Positions 6,984 through 12,018 of a DNA stretch of 12,018 bases are shown in pieces. Numbering within the stretch: the first letter of the stretch is position 1; every line of letters begins with the position of its first letter. Made by a program: the position numbers and the translations under genes. Source of the DNA: an uncultured Clostridia bacterium. GTDB taxonomy: Bacteria; Bacillota_A; Clostridia; Christensenellales; UBA1242. The stretch covers positions 1 through 12,018 of the forward strand of contig CANRFP010000035.1 in assembly GCA_947629895.1 (NCBI GenBank). The letters are read 5' to 3'. The notes beneath the pieces are model-generated. The model ran no database searches and had not been told where the DNA came from. It saw only the letters and a program-made list of their open reading frames with translations.

Positions 6984-7580
6984 ATGATAAATGAAGAAGA
7001 AACTATAAGCAGGCTTTATAGGGTGTTTATGGACGGTTATCGCCCTTCCAGAATAGCCCAGTCCTACAAAAAAATACTTAAAATTGGAAACAAAACGGTT
7101 AGACCAACTGATATGATAAATTGTTTTGCACATGCCTTTTTTAATCTAACAAACGGCATTTTGATTGAATATGGCTTTAAAATACAAGACTCTTCTTCCT
7201 TTGCAAATTTGCCAATATTTCTTGGCCCGGCATGTTGCCTTGACAGCGCAATTTATTTTGCTGAAAATGTTGGCCTTGATGTTGAAGAGTGCAACAGAAA
7301 TGACCCAATAAAACATTACGGTTCTTGGAAAGTTGACGCTTATTTTGATTCCAACCGCCCCGACTATCATTTCTTCTTGCAAGAGTCTGAAGGAATTTAT
7401 TCTCACAAAATGGGATTTATTGGAGGTTTGAATGTTATGCTGCATCAGCCAAACCTTGATTTCAAAGGCTATGAATATCAAGCCACTTATATGGTGACAA
7501 ACAGAAACACTTCTGCTTCCAACAAATACAACAAGCCCCTATCCTTACACACAACCACTTTTACAAAATTGGGATATTGA
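6984..7580 (+). CDS. tandem paralogue 1: putative papain-like Cys/His protein, leaderless
   Basis: The 198-residue protein has no signal peptide and no membrane segment. I cannot name a family with certainty. Conserved with its two neighbours are T-I-x-x-L-x-x-V-F-x-x-GYRPSR (residues 7-23), NCFAHAFFNLTN (46-57), GLDVEEC (97-103), SWKVDAYF (114-121), DYHFFLQES (127-135), YSHKMGF (139-145), GYEYQATYMVTN and NKYNKPL. An NC motif followed about 80 residues later by a (D)-aromatic-His motif and then an (W/Y)SHK-G motif recalls the layout of papain-like cysteine peptidases and related proteins, with Cys47 and His129 as the candidate pair; this is inference. The start at 6984 is supported by paralogue conservation from the first residues. 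The stop TGA lies inside the -35 box of the next gene. Confidence 0.88.
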   Translation: MINEEETISRLYRVFMDGYRPSRIAQSYKKILKIGNKTVRPTDMINCFAHAFFNLTNGILIEYGFKIQDSSSFANLPIFLGPACCLDSAIYFAENVGLDVEECNRNDPIKHYGSWKVDAYFDSNRPDYHFFLQESEGIYSHKMGFIGGLNVMLHQPNLDFKGYEYQATYMVTNRNTSASNKYNKPLSLHTTTFTKLGY

Positions 7581-7605
7581 CAAAGCCATAAAAAAGTGTT
7601 AAACT
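7577..7605 (+). promoter_or_regulatory. promoter giving a leaderless mRNA (paralogue 2)
   Basis: TTGACA (7577-7582) overlaps the TGA stop of paralogue 1. After 17 bases comes TAAACT (7600-7605), a 4-of-6 match to the -10 box. Again exactly 6 bases (TAAATT) precede the ATG at 7612, and no SD is present. The weaker -10 suggests lower output than the flanking two promoters. Confidence 0.75.
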
Positions 7606-7611
7606 TAAATT

Positions 7612-8202
7612 ATGGTTAATAACGAGAAAACAATCAGCAAACTTCATGAAGTTTTTAAAGCCGGCTATCGCCCATCTAGGCTAAAGCAGTCCTATCGCAC
7701 TTGGATAAAAATCGGCGACCATGACGAAATTCATCCAATTGAGGTTTTGAATTGTTTGGCGCATGCCTTTTTCAATCCAACAAATGAAGTTTTGCGCGAC
7801 TATAAATTCACAAAAAGCGACGATGTTTTCAGCTTTTGCAACCCAACCATTGGGCCAGATAAAACTTTTTCAGAAATTTTGCATTTTGTAAAAGATGTTG
7901 GACTTAAAGCAGAAGAATGCGGAAGAAACAAAACCGTCAATCAATTTGAATCTTGGAAAGTGGATGCCTATTTTAAGTGTTATCCCTTTGCTGATTATCA
8001 CTTTATGCTTCAAGAATCAAAGGGAATATACTCCCACAAAGGTGGCTATGTTGGCGATGTTCAAATTTTATGTGAAACCCCAAATGAGTATTTTGGCTAT
8101 GACTACTTTGCAACATATCTCATAACAAATGTTCATGCAAATGAAAACAACCCTTACAACAAGCCACTTTTGGAGCATTCTGTAAATCATATTCTATATT
8201 AA
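7612..8202 (+). CDS. tandem paralogue 2: putative papain-like Cys/His protein, leaderless
   Basis: The 196-residue protein is the closer relative of paralogue 1. Shared blocks are KLHEVFKAGYRPSR, NCLAHAFFNPTN (Cys48), VGLKAEECGRN, ESWKVDAYF, DYHFMLQESKGIYSHKGGY (His130), YFATYLITN and NPYNKPLLEHS. It has no signal peptide. Only 31 bases separate it from paralogue 1, yet that gap holds a complete promoter and no SD, so the gene is unlikely to depend on translation from the upstream message. The stop codon is the left foot of a strong terminator. Role unknown; see paralogue 1 for the fold suggestion. Confidence 0.88.
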   Translation: MVNNEKTISKLHEVFKAGYRPSRLKQSYRTWIKIGDHDEIHPIEVLNCLAHAFFNPTNEVLRDYKFTKSDDVFSFCNPTIGPDKTFSEILHFVKDVGLKAEECGRNKTVNQFESWKVDAYFKCYPFADYHFMLQESKGIYSHKGGYVGDVQILCETPNEYFGYDYFATYLITNVHANENNPYNKPLLEHSVNHILY

Positions 8203-8233
8203 ATAAACAGAATTTACTGTTTATTTATTTTTT
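8201..8233 (+). terminator. intrinsic terminator after paralogue 2
   Basis: A perfect 10-bp stem, AAATAAACAG (8201-8210) and CTGTTTATTT (8217-8226), with a 6-base loop, is followed by ATTTTTT. It begins in the stop codon and separates paralogues 1 and 2 from paralogue 3. Confidence 0.88.
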
Positions 8234-8276
8234 CAACAAGCCTTTGGCCCTAACACAAAACAAACAAAATTGAGTA

Positions 8277-8305
8277 TTGACAACCGGGTTAAAGTGATAT
8301 ATAAT
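8277..8305 (+). promoter_or_regulatory. consensus promoter giving a leaderless mRNA (paralogue 3)
   Basis: TTGACA (8277-8282), a 17-base spacer and TATAAT (8300-8305) are again a full consensus match. Six bases (GTTTTC) separate the -10 from the ATG at 8312. The spacer sequence is unlike those of the other two promoters, so the spacing is conserved while the filler is not. Confidence 0.85.
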
Positions 8306-8311
8306 GTTTTC

Positions 8312-8923
8312 ATGATTGACAGAGGAAAAACGCTTGAAAAGCTTTATATGGTGTTTAAAGGTGGCTATCGACCATCCAGACTTTTGCAATCCTATTATGA
8401 TGTGACTGTTGACCAAAAATTCGCGGACGTCTCACAAATAACAAACTGTTTGGCTCACGCATTCTTTAATTTAACAAATGATATTTTGCTTGATTATGGC
8501 TTCACAAAAGAAGATAAGGAAACTTTTAGAAATTGGCAAGGCGATGAAAGCACAATCTTTGATGATGTTGTGCATTTTGTTCGGGACACGGGACTGAAAG
8601 TGGAAGAATGTTCAAAAACAATCATATTAAAAGACCCTAAATCTTGGCTTGTGCATGCTTATTTCAGGCCTGAAGATGAGCCTTGGGCGAAAAAGGATTT
8701 TCACTTCGTTCTTGACGAGTCGCCAGCAGGCAAAAGTGTTCCTTTTTACACACACAGACTTGGCTTTAGAAATGAAGTGATGGCTTTCCAAGGCGTTCCA
8801 GAAAAAATTTTCTTTGGCTACACCTATCACGCAACTTACACAGTAACAAATCCAAATGCGGATTTTTCAAACAAATACACAAAATCAATGCTTGAAAGAG
8901 AACAGGCATTGGAAATAAAATAA
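8312..8923 (+). CDS. tandem paralogue 3: putative papain-like Cys/His protein, leaderless
   Basis: The 203-residue protein is the most diverged of the three. It keeps KLYMVFKGGYRPSR, NCLAHAFFNLTN (Cys46), DTGLKVEEC, a changed SWLVHAYF, DFHFVLDES (His131), FYTHRLGF, GYTYHATYTVTN and NKYTKSML. Compared with the others it has small insertions before the His motif (EDEPWAKK) and before the (S/T)H motif (PAGKSVPF). The ATG at 8312 aligns with the starts of the other two. A frame extension to a TTG at 8270 would cover the promoter and is rejected. No SD, signal peptide or membrane segment is present. The gene ends in a terminator shared with valS on the other strand. Confidence 0.88.
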   Translation: MIDRGKTLEKLYMVFKGGYRPSRLLQSYYDVTVDQKFADVSQITNCLAHAFFNLTNDILLDYGFTKEDKETFRNWQGDESTIFDDVVHFVRDTGLKVEECSKTIILKDPKSWLVHAYFRPEDEPWAKKDFHFVLDESPAGKSVPFYTHRLGFRNEVMAFQGVPEKIFFGYTYHATYTVTNPNADFSNKYTKSMLEREQALEIK

Positions 8924-8947
8924 AGAACAGTCTTTAAGGCTGTTCTT
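8923..8947. terminator. bidirectional terminator between paralogue 3 and valS
   Basis: An 8-bp stem, AAGAACAG (8923-8930) and CTGTTCTT (8940-8947), has the valS stop codon in its loop. On the minus strand it is followed by TATTTTATTT. On the plus strand the tract is CTATTATAACTTTT, so termination is probably stronger for valS. Confidence 0.65.
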
Positions 8948-11348
8948 CTATTATAACTTTTCCAATTTCAACTTTAAAATCGCCGTTTTTGTAATTTATT
9001 TTTCTTGCGCCCGCAACACCTTTAAGGTCCGCTTCCGCTTTTTTGATGAAGTCGCAATTCTTGGAGGTTATGGTTATGTCCTCAACCTCAGTTTTCAAAG
9101 ACAACTTGTTTTCGCTCTTAAATTGTCTGACTGCTGAAACGATGTCAAGCACCTCTTCACCCTTATCCAAAATGGTTTTGTCCACATTGTCGCCCAAATT
9201 GAGATAGCCCGAAACGTGAATTGAAATTTTGTTCTCAATTTTTGCATAATAACTTTGATAAATTTCTTCTGTGATATGTGGCACAAATGGTGAGAACATT
9301 TTAAGCATTCCCAAAAGCACGTGGAAACAAGTGTATTTTGCACTTTCACATTCGCGCTCGCCAAAGACGTCTGGGTTGTATAGTCTGCGTTTAACAAGTT
9401 CAACATAATTGTCGCAGAAATCCCAGAAGAACCTTTCAACTTCGCCAAGCGCCAAACTTATTTCATAGGCATCAAGATGTTTTATGAAACTCTTATACAG
9501 ATTTTTGTATTTTTCCAAAAGCCAAGCATCCATTGTTTCAAGCTTAATTTCTTTTGGCGTGTAATCTTCCAAGAAACTTAAAACAAACTTGCTTGCGTTC
9601 CAAAGTTTATTAACAAACTTTTTGCCGTTGTCAAACTCAAAAAGTGAAAACGCAGTATCCTTTCCAAGCGCCATGTTGTTTGCCCAATATCTTGTCACAT
9701 CCGCACTGTTATTTTTAACAATTTCTTGTGGCGAGCCTGCCCCGTTGCTCTTAGACTTTGAAAGTTTGTTTCCGTCAGAACTTGTAACATATCCCGAAAT
9801 CATAAGGTCTGTCCATGGAAGTTTGCCAAAGTGATACAAACTCTTCACAATGGTGTAGAAATCCCAAACCCTTATGTTGTCGTGTGCGTTTGGCCTCAAA
9901 TTGAATGGCACAAAACTGTCATCAAGCCCCTTGTGCGTGACCATGTCCGAAGAAATTTGTGGCGTTAGGCTGGATGTTGCCCAAGTGTCCATAACATCCG
10001 TTTCTGGCTCAAATTCATCGCATCCGCACTCGCATTTTTTGTGTGGTTTGTCCTTCAATGGGTCAACTGGCAAATCCTTCTCGTCTGCAAAAATTGGCTT
10101 TCCGCACTTTTTGCAATACCAAACAGGAAATGGAACGCCATAATATCTCTGCCTTGAAATGCACCAATTCCAAGACAAATTTTCCACCCAATTTAAGTAT
10201 CTTGCGCGCATATTTTGTGGATGCCAATTAAGTTTCATGCCAGCATCATAAAGTTCTTGCTTGTGTGAAAGAACGTCAATAAACCACTGCTTTTTAACTT
10301 CAATTTCAACAGGTGTGCCGCAGCGGTCATGCGTTGAAACAGTGTGGGTTATGTTTTCCTGTTTTATAAGCAAATTTCCCTCTTTAAGTTTTTCGATGAC
10401 TGCCTTTCTGCACGCGATGATTGAAAGTCCTTCAAACTCTTTTGCAAGAGCGGTCATTTTTCCGTTGGAAGTGAAGCATTCTTTAATTTCTAGATTGTGC
10501 TTTCTTTGCCATTCTTTGTCCACATTGTCACCAAAAGTGCAGCACATAACCACGCCTGAGCCCTTTTCCATGCTGACAAGTTCGTCGGCAAGCACAGGAA
10601 CTTCAAAGCCAAAGTGTGGAACAATCAATTTTTCGTTCAAGAGGTGAGCGTTTTTCTTGTCGTTTGGATTGATGAACACGCAAACAACGCCGCAAAGCAT
10701 CTCTGGCCTTGTGGTTGCAACTGTGACATATTCATTTTTGCCAGCAATATAAAATTTGAGATAGTTGAAAGTGCTTTCAATGTCCATATCTTCAAGTTCG
10801 CTTTGTGCGCAAGCAGTTTGGCACTCGGTGCACCAAAGAGATGGCGCTTTATCTTGATAGATATAACCTTTTTTATACAAATCCAAAAAGGATTGTTGCG
10901 AAATTTTTTGTGTGTTTTTGGAAATGGAAGAATAATGCTCTTTCAAATTGCATGAAAAACCTGTTGATTTGTATAAATCAAAAAATTCATCTTCAAGTTT
11001 TTTTGTTTCGTCCAAGCAAATTTCAATAAATTTTTGTCTTTCAAGTTCGCTGGCATGCTTTTTTATTTTCTTTTCAACATATCTTTCTGTTGGCAAGCCG
11101 TTGTCGTCAAAGCCAAATGGAAAATAAACATTCTCGCCCTTCATTCGATGATGCCTTGCAACCGTTTCAATGTGGGTGTAACTTGAAATATGCCCCATGT
11201 GAATGTGACCATTTACTGTTGGCGGTGGAGTGTCTATGGCAAATCTTGGCGCATTGGAATTTTCGTCAAATTTATAGACATCATTTTCATACCAAAAGTC
11301 CTGCCATTTTTTTTCTTTTTCCGCAAAGTTGTATTTCTTGTCTAACAT
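8934..11348 (-). CDS. valS: valyl-tRNA synthetase, archaeal-type short form
   Basis: The 804-residue class I synthetase charges tRNA-Val. The HIGH-type motif is HMGH (residues 50-53, in NGHIHMGHISSY) and the KMSKS-type motif is KLSKS (528-532). FDDNGLPTERYVEKK has the GLPTE of ValRS rather than GLPIE of IleRS, and matches the archaeal-type enzyme rather than the common bacterial GTDHAGIATQ form. Zinc-ribbon Cys pairs occur at WCTECQTAC and WYCKKCGKP with a later CECGC, and DTWATSSLTPQ is also of the archaeal type. The C-terminal coiled coil of bacterial ValRS is absent, so the length of about 800 fits the archaeal/rickettsial group. The start is the ATG at 11346-11348, 4 bases after GGAGGG. 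The ATG at 11360 contains that SD in its own second codon and is rejected. Confidence 0.93.
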   Translation of the reverse strand: MLDKKYNFAEKEKKWQDFWYENDVYKFDENSNAPRFAIDTPPPTVNGHIHMGHISSYTHIETVARHHRMKGENVYFPFGFDDNGLPTERYVEKKIKKHASELERQKFIEICLDETKKLEDEFFDLYKSTGFSCNLKEHYSSISKNTQKISQQSFLDLYKKGYIYQDKAPSLWCTECQTACAQSELEDMDIESTFNYLKFYIAGKNEYVTVATTRPEMLCGVVCVFINPNDKKNAHLLNEKLIVPHFGFEVPVLADELVSMEKGSGVVMCCTFGDNVDKEWQRKHNLEIKECFTSNGKMTALAKEFEGLSIIACRKAVIEKLKEGNLLIKQENITHTVSTHDRCGTPVEIEVKKQWFIDVLSHKQELYDAGMKLNWHPQNMRARYLNWVENLSWNWCISRQRYYGVPFPVWYCKKCGKPIFADEKDLPVDPLKDKPHKKCECGCDEFEPETDVMDTWATSSLTPQISSDMVTHKGLDDSFVPFNLRPNAHDNIRVWDFYTIVKSLYHFGKLPWTDLMISGYVTSSDGNKLSKSKSNGAGSPQEIVKNNSADVTRYWANNMALGKDTAFSLFEFDNGKKFVNKLWNASKFVLSFLEDYTPKEIKLETMDAWLLEKYKNLYKSFIKHLDAYEISLALGEVERFFWDFCDNYVELVKRRLYNPDVFGERECESAKYTCFHVLLGMLKMFSPFVPHITEEIYQSYYAKIENKISIHVSGYLNLGDNVDKTILDKGEEVLDIVSAVRQFKSENKLSLKTEVEDITITSKNCDFIKKAEADLKGVAGARKINYKNGDFKVEIGKVIIEEQP

Positions 11349-11372
11349 TTTTCCCTCCATGATAGCAACACT

Positions 11373-11401
11373 ATTTTAGCAAACCCAACAAAAAAAATCA
11401 A
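11373..11401 (-). promoter_or_regulatory. promoter of valS
   Basis: On the minus strand TTGATT (11396-11401), a 17-base spacer and TAAAAT (11373-11378) precede the ATG at 11348 by 24 bases. This leaves a leader of about 17 bases, so valS is not led by a long T-box-type leader from this start. Confidence 0.6.
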
Positions 11402-11408
11402 CTAAATC

Positions 11409-11438
11409 CCTACTTTTCTTTTGAGAAAGAAAAGTAGG
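11409..11438. repeat. perfect 13-bp palindrome
   Basis: CCTACTTTTCTTT (11409-11421), loop TGAG, and its exact complement (11426-11438) form a long hairpin. No T-tract follows closely on either strand, so it is a poor terminator. It may be a dispersed intergenic palindrome. The following 11439-11525 shows no further feature. Confidence 0.6.
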
Positions 11439-11525
11439 CAAAAGAAAAACAAGTTATTTTTGTTTGTAGAGCAAAACACAAGGCTTTTATAAACAAAAAA
11501 ATATAAGACCCACAATTTTTCAAAT

Positions 11526-11588
11526 AAAAAAATTCAACCCCGTGCTGTGTTACCACAAGAAATTGCCTTTTGGGCTTGGTTGAATTTC
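11526..11588 (-). ncRNA. small structured RNA, copy A (novel candidate)
   Basis: The predicted transcript of about 63 nt starts at G11588, 7 bases after a perfect TATAAT, and ends in a T-run at 11526-11532. Its two ends pair over 10 bp (AAATTCAACC with GGTTGAATTT), so the closing stem doubles as the terminator. Inside are a GCC-CAAAA-GGC hairpin and TGTG-GTAA-CACA, a hairpin capped by a GNRA tetraloop (11546-11557), followed by GCACGGG. A 22-base core (11539-11560) is identical to copy B. There is no start codon with SD. I do not recognise the RNA family. Confidence 0.65.
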
Positions 11589-11594
11589 AAGAAC

Positions 11595-11623
11595 ATTATA
11601 TTCTAATAAAAGCAAAAAATCAA
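11595..11623 (-). promoter_or_regulatory. promoter of small RNA copy A
   Basis: On the minus strand TTGATT (11618-11623), a 17-base spacer and TATAAT (11595-11600). The hairpin RNA begins 7 bases downstream of the -10. Confidence 0.7.
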
Positions 11624-11652
11624 TACAAAAGACCAAAAATTTTAGGCCAAAA

Positions 11653-11723
11653 TAAAAAAAAGAAATTCAGTACCCGTGCTGTGTTACCACAAGACGCCAA
11701 CTGAATGGCCCATCTGAATTTCA
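11653..11723 (-). ncRNA. small structured RNA, copy B (novel candidate)
   Basis: The predicted transcript of about 70 nt starts at 11722-11723 and ends in an 8-base T-run (11653-11660). The closing stem GAAATTCAG with CTGAATTTC (11714-11722 and 11661-11669) differs from copy A at its inner end on both sides, so pairing is kept by compensatory change. A GCCA-TTCAGT-TGGC hairpin replaces the GCC/GGC one of copy A. The TGTG-GTAA-CACA hairpin and GCACGGG are identical (core 11672-11693). The same design with different stems argues for selection on structure. Confidence 0.65.
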
Positions 11724-11729
11724 AATAAT

Positions 11730-11757
11730 ATTATACTCTAAAAAATTTAAAAGTCAA
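11730..11757 (-). promoter_or_regulatory. promoter of small RNA copy B
   Basis: On the minus strand TTGACT (11752-11757), a 16-base spacer and a perfect TATAAT (11730-11735). The hairpin RNA begins 7-8 bases downstream. Confidence 0.7.
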
Positions 11758-11775
11758 TACTTTAAACAAAACTAA

Positions 11776-12018
11776 TTGAAAGTTCTCCAACGCTCCACTT
11801 CGCAAAAGAGTCCCCCACAAAGACGGACTTTCAAACTCTCAAAATCCCACCATAAAATTTTTGATGAGAAAGGGCTTTGCCTGCTCTCAAAAATTTTGTG
11901 GCACTTCTACCGCAGCAAAATGCACAGCGTGATTTTGCAAGGTGCGGAAAGGGGCTCGCGGGGAAAACGAATTTTAGCGGCTAGGCACTGCCGTGTCCGC
12001 GTTAAGAAATTCTAGTTG
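11776..12018. other. GC-rich hairpin-rich block at the right edge, no trusted gene
   Basis: Several hairpins follow one another. TTGAAAGTTC (from 11776) pairs with GGACTTTCAA (near 11825-11834). CCAC plus AAAATTTTTGA (11847-11864) pairs with 11885-11901 across two 3-base bulges. CCGCA and GCAAAAT (11910-11921) pair with ATTTTGC and TGCGG (11932-11947). GCGG (11977-11980) pairs with CCGC (11997-12000). Bases 11941-12000 are 38 of 60 G or C, far above the rest of the window. A plus-strand frame (TTG at 11776, stop at 12015) has no SD and an unconvincing basic product. A structured RNA or a dispersed repeat are the two likely readings; the block probably continues beyond the edge. Confidence 0.45.

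Noticed and set aside
7146..7481. Minus-strand frame of 111 residues inside paralogue 1
   Set aside because: Antisense to a gene whose plus-strand product is conserved across three copies; no SD.
8270..8311. N-terminal extension of paralogue 3 from a TTG at 8270
   Set aside because: It would translate the promoter itself, and the other two paralogues align with the ATG at 8312.
6949..8923. Toxin-antitoxin or CRISPR reading of the three-gene array
   Set aside because: All three genes are mutual paralogues of about 200 residues with no small partner gene, and no short regularly spaced repeats exist in the window.
9095..11362. Several frames of 60-130 residues opposite or inside valS
   Set aside because: They lie wholly within the well-supported valS frame, lack SD sites and show composition expected of shadow frames.
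11526..11723. T-box leader of valS, suggested by GTGGTAACAC-like sequence upstream of a tRNA synthetase gene
   Set aside because: Each unit is only 63-70 nt from promoter to T-run, with no room for a specifier stem. The GTGGTAACAC similarity is explained by a GNRA hairpin, the motif is present twice with separate promoters, and valS has its own nearer promoter.
11776..11910. RNase P RNA, because the minus strand has GAAAGTCCG and GTGCCACA
   Set aside because: The two pieces occur in the reverse order to RNase P RNA, and the flanking conserved helices are absent.
11776..12015. Plus-strand frame of 79 residues starting at a TTG
   Set aside because: No SD, rare start, a basic product with no recognisable motif, and dense inverted repeats across its whole length. 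It is more likely noncoding.

Overview
The window is AT-rich bacterial DNA (about one third G+C by eye). It uses the standard code and ordinary Shine-Dalgarno (SD) sequences of the GGAGG type on most genes. A clostridial-type bile salt hydrolase, a FtsX-type ABC exporter and the codon and promoter style suggest an uncultured gut Bacillota (Clostridia-like) organism; this assignment is inference. Genes are dense, and only the last 670 bases lack a protein gene.

Layout. (1) 3-2533: the end of what looks like a surface-polysaccharide locus. A left-truncated plus-strand gene with a Cys-rich C-terminus converges, across a shared bidirectional terminator, on a minus-strand pair: a polysaccharide pyruvyl transferase-family protein and a ferredoxin/F420-hydrogenase-beta-like oxidoreductase that overlap by 26 bases. 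(2) 2660-3631: a bile salt hydrolase of the choloylglycine hydrolase family with its own promoter. (3) 3788-4267: a GreA-family factor that has lost one of the two acidic tip residues. (4) 4336-6845: a two-gene ABC exporter (ATPase plus two-FtsX-domain permease) behind a promoter with a perfect 12-bp palindrome just downstream of the predicted start point. (5) 6984-8923: three tandem plus-strand paralogues of about 200 residues with invariant Cys and His motifs. Each has its own promoter, whose -10 box ends exactly 6 bases before the ATG, so each should be transcribed as a leaderless mRNA. (6) 8934-11348: an archaeal-type, short valyl-tRNA synthetase on the minus strand, ending in a terminator shared with the third paralogue. 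(7) 11349-12018: no protein gene that I trust. It holds the valS promoter, a 13-bp perfect palindrome, two tandem promoter-hairpin-terminator units that look like a duplicated small structured RNA of 63-70 nt, and a GC-rich, hairpin-rich block running off the right edge. I see nothing recognisable in 11439-11525.

The two items most likely to be new are the leaderless tandem paralogue family (6949-8923) and the duplicated small RNA (11526-11757). The paralogues look like a papain-like Cys/His protein family. They are unlike every neighbour in lacking SD sites and in each carrying a near-consensus promoter at a fixed distance from the start codon.
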